Below are positions 45,020 through 53,867 of a DNA stretch of 64,000 nucleotides, piece after piece. The position numbers were made by a program, and so were the translations under genes. The first letter of the stretch is position 1. Each line of letters begins with the position of its first letter. The notes beneath the pieces are model-generated. The model did no database searches, was not told the origin of the DNA, and saw nothing but the letters and a program-made list of their open reading frames with translations. This stretch comes from Thermanaerothrix daxensis (GTDB lineage Bacteria; Chloroflexota; Anaerolineae; Anaerolineales; Anaerolineaceae): NCBI RefSeq assembly GCF_001306145.1, contig NZ_LGKO01000005.1:372001-436000 (forward strand), given 5' to 3'.

Positions 45020-45705
45020 AAGCGACGGGGGCGGTTTCATTCTGGCAGGCCACTCTGGCCGTGTTGTGGAAGGACCTGGCAGCCGAGTGGCGCAGTCGCG
45101 AGTTGCTCTCAGCAATGCTGGTTTTTGCCCTGTTGGTGATCTTTATTTTCAATTTTGCCCTGGAACTGCAGACCCAGTTGCGTGCCGGCCTTAGCGCAGG
45201 GATTCTGTGGGTCACCCTCATTTTTGCGGGCACGTTGGGGTTAAATCGCTCATTAGCCGTTGAAAAGGATCGCGGCTGCCTGGATGGTCTCCTGCTGGCA
45301 CCAGTGGATCGGGCAGCCATTTATGCAGGAAAAGCACTGGCTAACTGGGTTTTCATGCTCATCGTGGCCGCGATTATGCTGCCCCTGTTTGGGATTTTCT
45401 ATAATGCCTCTCTAGTACTGCCGGGCGTTGTCCTGGTGGTCCTGCTGGGCGCTGAGGGTTATGTGGCAGTGGGGACGCTGTTGGCTAGCATGGCGGTTCA
45501 GGCCCGCACGCGTGACATTCTTCTTCCCATTTTGTTGTTCCCGGTGGTTATCCCGGTGGTGGTAGCCGCGGTCAAGGCTACAGGGGGCTATTTGCAGGCT
45601 TTACCCCTGGAGGAGATTCGTCCCTGGCTCAACCTTCTGGGGGTGTACGATGTCATTTTCACTTCGGTGGCTTTTATGGTATTTGATTCTATTCTGGAAG
45701 AATGA
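45016..45705 (+). CDS. ccmB: CcmB haem-exporter permease
   Basis: A 229-residue membrane protein with six helices. The N-terminal cytoplasmic helix has LWKDLAAEWRSRELLSAML. FAGTLGLNRSLAVEKDRG and LAPVDRAAIYAGKALANW are CcmB signatures. It is the permease partner of CcmA, coupled by a four-base overlap. The C-terminus includes LGVYDVIFTSVAFMVFD, as in other CcmB proteins. Confidence 0.92.
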   Translation: MKATGAVSFWQATLAVLWKDLAAEWRSRELLSAMLVFALLVIFIFNFALELQTQLRAGLSAGILWVTLIFAGTLGLNRSLAVEKDRGCLDGLLLAPVDRAAIYAGKALANWVFMLIVAAIMLPLFGIFYNASLVLPGVVLVVLLGAEGYVAVGTLLASMAVQARTRDILLPILLFPVVIPVVVAAVKATGGYLQALPLEEIRPWLNLLGVYDVIFTSVAFMVFDSILEE

Positions 45706-45720
45706 GTAGAGGAGGTTTCC

Positions 45721-46419
45721 ATGTCAACAACTCCCCGAGCCTTAGTGGTACTGGATGTCATTGCTGGTCTGGCGTTGGCAGTAGCAGCCGGTATGGTTTT
45801 TTTCTATGCCCCGTTAGAGCGGGTCATGGGAGCGGTTCAGAAGGTGTTTTACTTTCACGTGGCGGCTGGCTGGGTGGGCATGTTGGGCTTTGGGTTGGCG
45901 GCGGTGGCGGGTATTATCTACCTGATGAGGCGTCGCAGCCGGTGGGATTTACTGGGGGTGGCGGCTATTGAGATCGGTCTGGTCTTTACGTTGATCAACG
46001 TGGTCACCGGCATGATCTGGGCACGCCCGGTCTGGAATACCTGGTGGACATGGGACCCGCGCCTGACGACGGCCACGATCATGGAACTGGTTTACATTGC
46101 CTATCTCATGTTGCGCCAGGGCATTGAAGATCCGGAACGACGAGCGCGTTTTGGAGCCGTTTATGCCATTGTGGGTTTCCTGAGCGTCCCGCTGACTTTC
46201 TTTTCCATCCGCATCTTCCGTACCATTCATCCAGTGGTTTTGGGGAGCGGTGACCCGACGGCGACCGGTGCTTTCAGCATGACCCCCCGAATGACCCAGA
46301 CGCTGATGGTCAGTCTGGTGGCGTTCTCGCTGCTGTTTGTGGCTTTGCTCTGGCATCGCCTGCGCCTGGGCGAGTTGGGCGAACGGGTAGAACAACTACG
46401 TCTTAAGTTGCAATCCTAG
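45721..46419 (+). CDS. ccmC: CcmC haem-delivery protein
   Basis: A 232-residue six-helix protein that loads haem onto CcmE. The tryptophan-rich motif is readable as WGTWWTWDPRLTT-like (here NTWWTWDPRLTTATIMEL), with flanking His in YFHVAAGW and IHPVVLGSG. AGGAGG lies before the ATG. It lies directly downstream of ccmB, in normal ccmABC order. Confidence 0.93.
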   Translation: MSTTPRALVVLDVIAGLALAVAAGMVFFYAPLERVMGAVQKVFYFHVAAGWVGMLGFGLAAVAGIIYLMRRRSRWDLLGVAAIEIGLVFTLINVVTGMIWARPVWNTWWTWDPRLTTATIMELVYIAYLMLRQGIEDPERRARFGAVYAIVGFLSVPLTFFSIRIFRTIHPVVLGSGDPTATGAFSMTPRMTQTLMVSLVAFSLLFVALLWHRLRLGELGERVEQLRLKLQS

Positions 46420-46433
46420 TGAGGAATAAACTT

Positions 46434-46622
46434 ATGGAACAACCGGCCAATACATTTACTTACTTTATTGCGGGGTATGCGGTCATCTTTGGAGCTATGC
46501 TCATTTACCTGGTGAGCCTGGTGGTGCGGTGGCATCACTTGCGTCAAGATGAGGCCCTGTTAACCCAACTTGAAGCCGAGAAGGCCAATCCCCAGGCAAG
46601 GGATCAGGCATTCTCACCTTAA
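46434..46622 (+). CDS. CcmD-like small membrane protein
   Basis: A 62-residue protein with one central helix (FIAGYAVIFGAMLIYLVSLV) and a basic, then acidic cytoplasmic tail (RWHHLRQDEALL). This matches CcmD in size, topology and gene order after ccmC. CcmD assists CcmABC in release of holo-CcmE. GAGG lies eight bases before the ATG. Small size makes sequence evidence weak. Confidence 0.7.
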   Translation: MEQPANTFTYFIAGYAVIFGAMLIYLVSLVVRWHHLRQDEALLTQLEAEKANPQARDQAFSP

Positions 46623-46632
46623 GCGACGGCGC

Positions 46633-47250
46633 ATGGCAAAGGCACAGCGTTTTTATGCCGTCTGGCAGGGGCGGCAGCGTGGGGTGTTTGATTCCTGGGA
46701 GGCCTGTAGGGCGCGGGTGGAGGGGTATCCGGGTGCCCAGTTCATGAGGTTTGAGACCCGCGAGGCCGCTGAACAGGCGTTGCAGAGACCTTACCAAGAT
46801 GTTGTGGCCGAGCGCCAGAGCCCTCCGCGTCCGTCTCAATCACCAGCACCATCGCAGGGCTATTGCGTAGATGCGGCTTATGACACAGCCCGTCAACGCC
46901 TGGAGTATCGCTGTGTGTACCTCCCTTCACGCCGCGAGATCTTTCGGGTTGGTCCCCTGCCCGATGGGAGCAATAACATTGGGGAATTCCTGGCCATTGT
47001 CGAGACGCTCATGTATCTGGCAGAGCGCAACGATCCAGCACCAGTTTACTCAGACTCGGAGATCGCCCTGCTATGGGTGGCTCGGAAACGCTGTCGCACG
47101 CGGTTGCCTGAAAGTCCGGAACGGGCAGCCCTTTTTGAACGCATCCGGCGAGCAGAACAATGGTTGCAGTCTCATACGTTCAGCAACCCATTGCGCAAGT
47201 GGAAGACAGACCAATGGGGGGAGAATCCCGCCGATTTTGGGCGCAAGTAA
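46633..47250 (+). CDS. Ribonuclease HI with viroplasmin-type N-terminal domain
   Basis: A 205-residue RNase H. Residues 1-50 form the caulimovirus viroplasmin/hybrid-binding domain (FYAVWQGRQRGVFDSWEAC). The catalytic domain follows, with Asp in GYCVDAAYD, Glu in NIGEFLAIVETL and Asp in VYSDSEIALLWV, as in Bacillus halodurans RNase HI. It removes RNA from RNA-DNA hybrids. It lies 10 bp after the ccmD-like gene. ATG 46633 gives the family N-terminus. Confidence 0.88.
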   Translation: MAKAQRFYAVWQGRQRGVFDSWEACRARVEGYPGAQFMRFETREAAEQALQRPYQDVVAERQSPPRPSQSPAPSQGYCVDAAYDTARQRLEYRCVYLPSRREIFRVGPLPDGSNNIGEFLAIVETLMYLAERNDPAPVYSDSEIALLWVARKRCRTRLPESPERAALFERIRRAEQWLQSHTFSNPLRKWKTDQWGENPADFGRK

Positions 47251-47268
47251 GCAGGGTGGGGAATTAAA

Positions 47269-47307
47269 GCCTCCAACGGGGCCTTGCATGCGTACCCCGT
47301 TGGAGGC
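47269..47307. terminator. Bidirectional terminator between rnh and trpB
   Basis: A perfect 13-bp stem, gcctccaacgggg (47269-47281) with ccccgttggaggc (47295-47307). On the minus strand it is followed by TTTTAATT; on the plus strand by GTTTC. It ends trpB and probably also the ccm operon. Confidence 0.82.
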
Positions 47308-47356
47308 GTTTCAGGAGGTGTGGCACACGGAGAGGTCCGTGGTGGCACGCTCTTTC

Positions 47357-48736
47357 CTAGGCAACCTGGCTCTGGGAGATCTGAGGTAGCCGTGAGGGTA
47401 TGGCAGCGATTTCTTCTTCGGGAAGGGCCAGGTCTTCTAATTGCCCGTTATTATAGGCATTATAGGCACTCAGGTCGAAGTGACCATGACCGGAGAGGTT
47501 GAAAAGGATGACCCGTTTCTCACCCGCTTCTTTGGCTTTCAGGGCTTCGTCAATGGCAACCCGAATGGCATGAGCGGACTCGGGTGCCGGCAAGATCCCT
47601 TCGGTACAGGTGAAGAGCACAGCGGCTTCGAAAACGGACCGTTGAGGCACAGCAACGGCTTCGATGTAGCCCGCGTCATAAAGGGCACACAGGGTAGGTG
47701 CCATGCCATGGTAGCGCAAACCACCAGCGTGAATGGCGGGTGGGGTGAATGAGTGTCCCAGGGTGTACATTTTCATCAAGGGGGTCATGCCGGCAGTGTC
47801 GCCGAAGTCGTAGGCGTAGATGCCACGGGTGAGCGAAGGCGCGGCGGTGGGTTCAACCGCGATCAATCGGGTGCGCTGGCCGTTGCGCAAATTCTCGCGC
47901 AGGAATGGGAACGCAATGCCCGAAAAATTGGAGCCTCCTCCGATGCACCCGATGACCATGTCCGGATACTCGCCGGCCAGGTCCATTTGCTTGAGGGCCT
48001 CTTCTCCGATTACGGTTTGGTGCAAGATGACATGGTTGAGCACCGAACCCAGGCTGTATTTTTTCTTCCCGCCCGAGGTCGCAGCCACTTCGACGGCTTC
48101 GGAGATGGCAATGCCAAGGGACCCGGGATGGTCGGGGTTGGTTGCCAGGATGGCGCGCCCGGCTTGAGTGCGGTCGGTGGGGCTGGCAAAAACCTGAGCG
48201 CCATAGGTTTCCATCAGAAAACGACGGTAAGGCTTTTGCTGGTAGGAAACTTTGACCATGTAGACTTCCAAGTCGAGGTCAAAAAAGCGGCAGGCCATGG
48301 CCAGGGCTGAACCCCACTGCCCGGCGCCGGTTTCTGTGGTTAAAGCATGCGTTCCCGCCACCTTGTTGTAAAAAGCCTGAGCCAGGGCGGTGTTCGTTTT
48401 GTGACTGCCGGATGGGGAAACACCTTCGTATTTGTAATAAATGTGCGCCGGTGTATCGAGAACCTTTTCAAGCCGGCGAGCACGAATCAAGGGGGTGGGG
48501 CGGTAGAGTTTATAGGCCTCGCGCACGGGCTCAGGTATCTCAATGTACCGCTCTTGACTGACCTCTTGCAGGATCAATTCCATGGGGAAGAGCGCACTAA
48601 GGGCATCTGGGGTCAGGGGTTGACCGGTTGCCGGATGCAGGGGCGGGCTAAGAGGTACCGGCATGTCGGCTAGAATGTTGTACCAGTAGCGGGGCAGATC
48701 GTTTTCATTAAGGATGTAGCGGGTCTGTTCGGACAT
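47357..48736 (-). CDS. trpB: Tryptophan synthase beta-like enzyme, TrpB2 type
   Basis: A 459-residue PLP enzyme that converts indole (or a similar nucleophile) and serine to tryptophan. The PLP Lys113 is in [14 protein letters not shown], and the phosphate loop is [10 protein letters not shown]. The long N-terminus (about 60 extra residues, [19 protein letters not shown]) and overall length mark the TrpB2 subgroup, which usually lacks TrpA. No trpA is in this window. AAAGGAGG precedes the ATG. A Trp-specific T-box and terminator lie upstream. Confidence 0.9.
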   Translation of the reverse strand: MSEQTRYILNENDLPRYWYNILADMPVPLSPPLHPATGQPLTPDALSALFPMELILQEVSQERYIEIPEPVREAYKLYRPTPLIRARRLEKVLDTPAHIYYKYEGVSPSGSHKTNTALAQAFYNKVAGTHALTTETGAGQWGSALAMACRFFDLDLEVYMVKVSYQQKPYRRFLMETYGAQVFASPTDRTQAGRAILATNPDHPGSLGIAISEAVEVAATSGGKKKYSLGSVLNHVILHQTVIGEEALKQMDLAGEYPDMVIGCIGGGSNFSGIAFPFLRENLRNGQRTRLIAVEPTAAPSLTRGIYAYDFGDTAGMTPLMKMYTLGHSFTPPAIHAGGLRYHGMAPTLCALYDAGYIEAVAVPQRSVFEAAVLFTCTEGILPAPESAHAIRVAIDEALKAKEAGEKRVILFNLSGHGHFDLSAYNAYNNGQLEDLALPEEEIAAIPSRLPQISQSQVA

Positions 48737-48807
48737 GGTAAACCTCCTTTGGAAATGTGAATTAGATAAAAGACGCCATTTAGCGGTTTGTGATTACACA
48801 CCGAAAC

Positions 48808-48846
48808 AAAAAGCGTGTTCGCCTCGCTTGGAGGCGAACACGCTTT
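48808..48846 (-). terminator. T-box terminator before trpB
   Basis: On the minus strand a ~16-bp GC-rich stem (aaagcgtgttcgcctc with its complement) is followed by TTTTTGTTT. The T-box sequence lies just upstream (48849-48866), so the hairpin competes with a tRNA-stabilised antiterminator. Confidence 0.9.
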
Positions 48847-49133
48847 GGTGTCCGCGGTGCCACTCCAGTTAGGCGGCTTTTCTAACGAAAATCCCCTGGT
48901 GAAAGCACACAGGGGAAAAAGCCAGCCTCACTCGTTGCGGGTACGGTGGTCGAGCCACGATACCCTTTGCCCTGATAACGGTGGCGACTCCGGCTCAGGC
49001 TACTTTCCTGCTTGGCAGGAGTTCGCCCTGCAACTCCGAGGTCCATTCGGCAACGCTGTACGTGCAGGCTCTCACCTTACCCTGCTCTCTGGAACGCCCT
49101 GGCGCTGCTTACTCGCCCTCTTCATCGTCTTTC
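48808..49133 (-). promoter_or_regulatory. Tryptophan T-box riboswitch
   Basis: A T-box leader on the minus strand. It starts with the canonical GATGAAGAGGGCGAGTAA region (about 49110-49127) and has the AG-rich stem I segment. The specifier codon TGG (49043-49045) is within GAATGGACC. The T-box sequence GGAGTGGCACCGCGG (about 48852-48866) pairs with the tRNA acceptor end. A terminator follows. Uncharged tRNA-Trp should stabilise the antiterminator and switch on trpB2. The specifier and gene product agree. Confidence 0.93.
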
Positions 49134-49151
49134 GCTATTTTGTTTTGCCTG

Positions 49152-49179
49152 ATTATATAGGTTTCAGGTGTTTTGTCAA
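49152..49179 (-). promoter_or_regulatory. Promoter of the T-box/trpB transcript
   Basis: On the minus strand TTGACA (49174-49179), a 16-bp spacer and TATAAT (49152-49157). The start would be near 49145, about 12 nt before stem I of the T-box. Confidence 0.85.
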
Positions 49180-49224
49180 TAGTTGATTTGAAATTTTTAA
49201 GAATCTGAGGCCTCGGATTTTGAT

Positions 49225-49470
49225 CTACGACGTGGCCTTAGGGCGTTGGGTGAGTGTAGCGGAAAGCACGATTAAGAAGAGATAGACAGTGACAGCGATG
49301 AGGATATACGCAGTGGGACGGATGTTGAGGTTCATTAGGAGGAGACTGATGAGTAACCCTCCCAGCGGAACGGCTAGGCAGGAAATTGTGAGAGCCCTGC
49401 GTTGTAGCCGACGCAACCCATAGCAGGCGAGACAAGCAATCGCCCAGAGTGCAACCACTATATAGTACAT
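49225..49470 (-). CDS. Small three-helix membrane protein, unknown
   Basis: An 81-residue membrane protein with three hydrophobic helices (about 2-18, 30-46, 54-71) and a short basic loop, YGLRRLQRRA. No family is recognised. GGGGAGA lies seven bases before the ATG, and a promoter (TTGTAT-17-TATAAT, minus strand, 49547-49575) stands upstream, supporting a real gene. Confidence 0.62.
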   Translation of the reverse strand: MYYIVVALWAIACLACYGLRRLQRRALTISCLAVPLGGLLISLLLMNLNIRPTAYILIAVTVYLFLIVLSATLTQRPKATS

Positions 49471-49546
49471 GGCATTCTCCCCGTAGGTGACTATCGTTGA
49501 AGAGGTGTGAGAGATGAAACGATCGGATAGACACCTATCTAGCTAC

Positions 49547-49575
49547 ATTATATAAAAATTTTTCATTGAATACAA
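49547..49575 (-). promoter_or_regulatory. Promoter of the 81-residue membrane protein
   Basis: On the minus strand TTGTAT (49570-49575), a 17-bp spacer and TATAAT (49547-49552). It precedes the gene at 49225-49470 by about 75 bp. Confidence 0.6.
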
Positions 49576-49685
49576 TAATAAATCTTTATTGTTATTGGGT
49601 AAAAAAACCATCTCCAGAAGCCCAAGGATTAAACACCCCAGAGGCGATGGAGATGGAGGTTACAAAAATGATGCGGTGTGCGGGC

Positions 49686-50036
49686 TTAAAGTACGTGCCG
49701 GTTCATCAGGTCCATTTCGCGGAGCAGGTTCAAGCCGATTGCGCTGCCTTGCATGACCAGGAACAGCCCAATCCCTGTAAAGAGGGGGGTACTGATGTTA
49801 GTGATGAGGAACGATACTGCGGAAGGCTGGCGCAGCACCTCAGCCAGGCTCAGACTTTGATTGGTCAGGGTGATCTGAATGTTGACCACCTGGGCAATGA
49901 CATCCGCCAGGAACGCAGCCAGGACAACCCATGAGAAAATACTTAGCAAGGTGGTTACCAGAACGAGTGCCTTGCTACTGTAGAGCATCGGCTCGCTGGC
50001 TTCGACCGCTTCGGGTAAATTGGGGGTTTCTTCCAC
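49686..50036 (-). CDS. Small membrane protein with two helices, unknown
   Basis: A 116-residue protein. After an acidic N-terminus there is a helix near residues 23-48 (LVLVTTLLSIFSWVVLAAFL) and another near 85-100 (LFTGIGLFLVMQGSAIGL). AAGGAG lies six bases before the GTG start. I recognise no family. It may be part of a small membrane-protein pair with the 81-residue gene downstream, though a ~215-bp gap and separate promoter divide them. Confidence 0.6.
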   Translation of the reverse strand: MEETPNLPEAVEASEPMLYSSKALVLVTTLLSIFSWVVLAAFLADVIAQVVNIQITLTNQSLSLAEVLRQPSAVSFLITNISTPLFTGIGLFLVMQGSAIGLNLLREMDLMNRHVL

Positions 50037-50261
50037 TTTGGGCTCCTTGAAAATGAAATGGTTTTGTCCTCTCCAGGTGAGGACAGGTCCATTCTAACAC
50101 GGATCGGTAAAGGCGAAAGCGCGGATTGGGTGCACGAGAGAGGGATGAAGACTGGCGCATTCAGGGGAGAGGGCTTAAAATAAGGGAGCTGCATTAAGCG
50201 AGGAGCAGGTTTTGTTGCTTCCTGCTTACCTTGTAAAAAACAATCATTCAGGAGTAGTCCC

Positions 50262-50873
50262 TTGACATTTCCAAATCCATTTTATCGCTGGCGCCCGCAT
50301 CCCTGGCATGGGTTAGAAACCGGTCCCCAGCCCCCACAATTGGTCTATGCTTATATCGAGTTAACCCCGTTCGATCTGGTCAAATACGAAGTCGAAAAAA
50401 CCACCGGGTATCTTAAGGTGGATCGGCCTCAACGTACGTCATCCCAGCCCCCTACTCTGTACGGATTTATCCCGCGCACCTACTGCGGTGCAAGGGTGGG
50501 GGCCTTGACCTCGGGGACTTACCGAGGCGATGGAGATCCGCTGGATATCTGTGTTATCAGCGAGCGCCCAATTGCCAAATCAGAGGTGATCTTGACCGCA
50601 CGGGTCATTGGGGGAATGCTGATGATTGACAATGGCGATGCCGACGACAAGATCATCGCCGTTTTGGCCAATGATCGCTTTTGGGAAAGTGCTAATGACG
50701 TGAGTGACCTTCCAGATGTGCTGGTAGAACGCTTACGGCACTACTTCAGTACTTATAAATTAGTGCCCGGCAAGGAATCTACCACCTTTATTGAGCGTAT
50801 TTATGATGCTCAACACGCAATGCGGGTGATTGAGGCTGCCATCCAGGACTACATTGACATGTACGGCGGTTAG
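50262..50873 (+). CDS. ppa: Inorganic pyrophosphatase, family I
   Basis: A 203-residue cytoplasmic enzyme hydrolysing pyrophosphate. The metal-binding [10 protein letters not shown] is a slightly altered form of the family motif, and [13 protein letters not shown] provides further Asp ligands. [10 protein letters not shown] and [13 protein letters not shown] are conserved. The TTG start has AGGAG upstream. The 3' end overlaps the convergent DinB-type gene by four bases. Confidence 0.9.
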   Translation: MTFPNPFYRWRPHPWHGLETGPQPPQLVYAYIELTPFDLVKYEVEKTTGYLKVDRPQRTSSQPPTLYGFIPRTYCGARVGALTSGTYRGDGDPLDICVISERPIAKSEVILTARVIGGMLMIDNGDADDKIIAVLANDRFWESANDVSDLPDVLVERLRHYFSTYKLVPGKESTTFIERIYDAQHAMRVIEAAIQDYIDMYGG

Positions 50874-51379
50874 TCCGTAGTAGAGGTTGGGTTGTCCTGC
50901 CGCCGACGCCAGGCTTCAAGGTCGGCGGCATGCTCTTCCTCATGCTGTACCACCCACTCATAGACAAAGTCAGCAAGGCCTTTTCTCAGCCAGGGGAAGC
51001 GGGTGGGAGCACTTAATTCCGGCTCAGTAAAGGCTTCCAGGCGGCGCAAGGTCTGTACCCGAACACCCTGGAAATCTGCCCATGCGCGTTCCCAGGGGCA
51101 ATCTTTAGATTTTTCATACCAAAGGGCATTTTGGTGATCGGTATCAAAGGATTTGAAATGTAGGGTGGAGGGCTTGATCCCCTGGCGCATCTGGTACAAG
51201 AGCGTGACTGTTTCGGCTTCCCACATTGCCAGATGAGCCAGTACGTCTTTCGCAGACCATATCCCTACCGCTCCTGGTTGGGTGAGCAGATCGGGTTCCA
51301 GCCCTTCAATGGCGCGCAGCAGGCGCTCACGACTGCGCTGGAGAGCCTCGAAAAGGGTTTTCTTGTCCATGGATCCCAT
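50870..51379 (-). CDS. DinB/DfsB-like four-helix bundle protein
   Basis: A 169-residue protein of the DinB superfamily. Helix 1 has [16 protein letters not shown]. The metal-site histidines appear in [10 protein letters not shown] and [15 protein letters not shown], in the family spacing. Such proteins are putative metal-dependent thiol transferases or hydrolases; the function here is unknown. It is the last gene of the leftward block and its start overlaps the thyX stop by one base. An internal ATG nine bases later is possible. Confidence 0.8.
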   Translation of the reverse strand: MGSMDKKTLFEALQRSRERLLRAIEGLEPDLLTQPGAVGIWSAKDVLAHLAMWEAETVTLLYQMRQGIKPSTLHFKSFDTDHQNALWYEKSKDCPWERAWADFQGVRVQTLRRLEAFTEPELSAPTRFPWLRKGLADFVYEWVVQHEEEHAADLEAWRRRQDNPTSTTD

Positions 51380-52794
51380 TAGGCTCGCAGGAAGTATTGG
51401 GTTTCAATTTGTTGCCAGGTTTCTTCCGGGTGGACGAGCAGGAATTGCCCCAGTAAAGGCGTAGCCTCGCGGATCCGTTCCGCCATGCGCTGGGCCAGCC
51501 GCCGCAGGGAGAAGTGGGCATTGGGTGCACTTCGCAATGCAATCATGTGCCAGGCCTGACGGAAGTTGAGTCGTACCAATGCTCGGCGGCGGAAGGCATT
51601 GGGGACGACGTAGGCGGCCACGTCCGGGTTCCAGGCTGCAAGTTCACGGTAAGTTTGGTCAGCAGTGCTCATGACTTGCTCATAGGACTCGAGCAAACCA
51701 GCGGCTTCAATGGCACGCGGGATGGTGTAGCCCAGGTATGTGCTCAGCGGCTGTGGGCTAAGGGTCATCATGCGATGACGTTTGAGTTCAAGGTAACCTC
51801 CTTGATCCAGCACGAGAACGAAGGTGTAGCCAACATGTTCCAGTTCACGGATTGGGGGTGTAAAGCGATCCAGGCCACCCAGGATCATTCGCGCCAAAGT
51901 ACTTATCTGTTCGGGAGAGCGTTCTCTAATGGCCTGACGCGCCTGCTCGAAACTCAGGTGAGAGTAGCGAAAGAGGCAGGCGGCCAGGGCGGTTTCTTCG
52001 GCGTTGTGATCCCAGGCTACTAAGTGGCACCAATCCTCCATTTCAGGAGGAACGGCAGGAATTTCTCGTGCCAGTTGGCGTGGCAAGGTCTGAAGGTAGG
52101 GCACTGCCTCGGCGTATTTGACCAGGGTGGGCACAGAAGCCTGAGCGACGGCTTTTATTTCTGCGCCTAGTGCGCGTACCTCCTCCAGCGGATGAGAAAG
52201 CATTTTACGGAGGGTGTGTTCCAGCGCGCGGGCATTGATGGTGACCCCCACATTAGCCAGGGCTGCCGCCGGCAAGTAGAAGCGGCACACATCCACATAC
52301 TTGGAGCGAATGCGTCGCTCCCATGCGTTTTCGTCTTCGTCGGATCGGCGCGGAAACTGAGCGGCGATTACCTCGCGCACTTTGGGCAGTGCCTCATGGT
52401 AATGGGCAAAGAGGGTTCGACAGGTCTCTAGATAGCGTTTTTCAAGGGAATGCCCGGCCAGTTCAGGGGGGCGGTAAAAATCTTCCGTTCCCCATTTCTG
52501 GTAGCGTGTGGATTTTTCGGTGTATGAAGCCAAGCGGCACGATTCCAGGGTTTCGATTGCCAGGCGTGAAACGTTCTCCACGGCGATATGAAGAACCGCG
52601 TGTTCTGCGACCGAGGCATGGCCATACCCTACCACCCATTTTTCATGGAAGGCGGCACTCTTTTCTTCCGTCAGTTCGGCGGCAATGTCGCGAAAACTTT
52701 GGGGGGAACGCGAGGTCTTGGCAAACGTGACAGCAATGGTTTCAGGGGGCAGGGATTGAGGGTCCAGCAAGTAAACCTGGCGTTCAGGGCACAT
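51379..52794 (-). CDS. thyX: ThyX-type thymidylate synthase with two fused domains
   Basis: A 471-residue flavin-dependent thymidylate synthase, about twice the usual length. Residues 1-230 and 235-471 both resemble ThyX. The first half has GHASVAEHAVLHIAVENVSR and SYTEKSTRYQ but lacks the RHR motif. The second half has ELEHVGYTFVLVLDQGGYLE followed by KRHRMMTLSPQ, and LVRLNFRQAWHMIALR near the end. Each half keeps part of the active site. It overlaps ribF by 11 bp, linking it with the FAD supplier. Confidence 0.85.
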   Translation of the reverse strand: MCPERQVYLLDPQSLPPETIAVTFAKTSRSPQSFRDIAAELTEEKSAAFHEKWVVGYGHASVAEHAVLHIAVENVSRLAIETLESCRLASYTEKSTRYQKWGTEDFYRPPELAGHSLEKRYLETCRTLFAHYHEALPKVREVIAAQFPRRSDEDENAWERRIRSKYVDVCRFYLPAAALANVGVTINARALEHTLRKMLSHPLEEVRALGAEIKAVAQASVPTLVKYAEAVPYLQTLPRQLAREIPAVPPEMEDWCHLVAWDHNAEETALAACLFRYSHLSFEQARQAIRERSPEQISTLARMILGGLDRFTPPIRELEHVGYTFVLVLDQGGYLELKRHRMMTLSPQPLSTYLGYTIPRAIEAAGLLESYEQVMSTADQTYRELAAWNPDVAAYVVPNAFRRRALVRLNFRQAWHMIALRSAPNAHFSLRRLAQRMAERIREATPLLGQFLLVHPEETWQQIETQYFLRA

Positions 52795-53713
52795 GATTCA
52801 GGATCTCCCGGGCTTTGCGAATGTCATTTTGGATTTGGATTTTCAGGGCCTCGATGCTGGCAAAGCGTTGCTCGGGGCGCAGGCGGGCAACAAAATCCAG
52901 TTTAAGCGTTTGGTGGTAGAGATCACCGGTAAAGTCCAAAAGATGGGCTTCTAGGTGTCGCTGGGGCAGGGGAGAATCGAAGGTTGGACGCAGACCCAAA
53001 TTGGTGACCGCGGCGAGGCGCTTTGCGCCAACCCAGGCCCAGGTAGCATATACACCATTGGCGGGAAGCAACTTCTCGGGCCATATGGTCAGGTTGGCAG
53101 TGGGAAATCCCAGGGTGTGTCCCCGGCCGTCCCCTCGCACGACTGTGCCCTCAATGGAGTAAGGTCGCCCCAACCACCGGTTGGCGGCTTCGATCTCGCC
53201 CTGGAGGATCAGGTGGCGGATATGGCTGGAGGAGATGGGTTGCTCGCCTTCTTGAATGGGATGGGTCAGGATGACCTCATACCCCAATTGACGTCCGATG
53301 GCCTGAAGCCGTTCAGGGGTGCCTTCCCGACCACGTCCCAGCGCAAAGTCGTAGCCGATGACCAGATAGCGGACTCCCAGGTGAGCGGTTAGCCATTGCA
53401 TGAATTCTGCGGCGCTCAGGCTGGCCATGTTGAGGTCAAACGTGAGCGTAACCACCCAATCAACCCCCAGTTCGCCTAAATAGCGAGCACGTTCGTCTGG
53501 GCTGGTAAGATAGCCGGGAGGGGGATTCTTGCCCAGCACGACGGTTGGGTGAGGGAAGAAGGTAATGACCACGGCAGGATGACCTTGTTGATGAGCACCT
53601 TCCACCAGTGTATGGGTTAGTGCCTGATGCCCGCGGTGAACGCCATCAAAAGTGCCGATGGTTATCCACGAATTTTGGAGCGAGAGCGCATCGAGAGAGG
53701 TGACATGATTCAT
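52784..53713 (-). CDS. ribF: Bifunctional riboflavin kinase/FAD synthetase
   Basis: A 309-residue enzyme making FMN and FAD. The N-terminal nucleotidyltransferase has ITIGTFDGVHRGHQAL, and the ATP site is completed by ISSSHIRHLI. The C-terminal kinase domain has VVRGDGRGHTLGFPTANL and VYATWAWVG. It is commonly found beside truB, as here. A terminator separates it from truB. The 3' end overlaps the start of thyX, which needs FAD. Confidence 0.94.
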   Translation of the reverse strand: MNHVTSLDALSLQNSWITIGTFDGVHRGHQALTHTLVEGAHQQGHPAVVITFFPHPTVVLGKNPPPGYLTSPDERARYLGELGVDWVVTLTFDLNMASLSAAEFMQWLTAHLGVRYLVIGYDFALGRGREGTPERLQAIGRQLGYEVILTHPIQEGEQPISSSHIRHLILQGEIEAANRWLGRPYSIEGTVVRGDGRGHTLGFPTANLTIWPEKLLPANGVYATWAWVGAKRLAAVTNLGLRPTFDSPLPQRHLEAHLLDFTGDLYHQTLKLDFVARLRPEQRFASIEALKIQIQNDIRKAREILNHVP

Positions 53714-53766
53714 GCTATCTGCTCACTTGTGTACATCCAAGGGATCTGTGATGAAGTGACGTTTGC

Positions 53767-53805
53767 AAAAAATCGCAGCAATCCCACTGCACGGTGATTG
53801 CTGCG
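53767..53805 (-). terminator. Intrinsic terminator after truB
   Basis: On the minus strand a perfect 10-bp stem, cgcagcaatc with gattgctgcg (53774-53805), is followed by ATTTTTTGC. It divides the nusA-truB block from ribF-thyX-dinB. Confidence 0.87.
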
Positions 53806-53867
53806 TTCCTCACAAATCTTTCCCGGCCGTTGGAGTTCCCCAAGTGGCTTGATCATCCTTGGCCGTG

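Noticed and set aside
48815-49186. Plus-strand open frame of 123 codons
   Set aside because: It lies antisense to the T-box leader and terminator, which explain the sequence; it has no ribosome site or family resemblance.
49566-49934. 122-codon plus-strand frame
   Set aside because: It is antisense to a better-supported minus-strand gene with a ribosome site and membrane helices.
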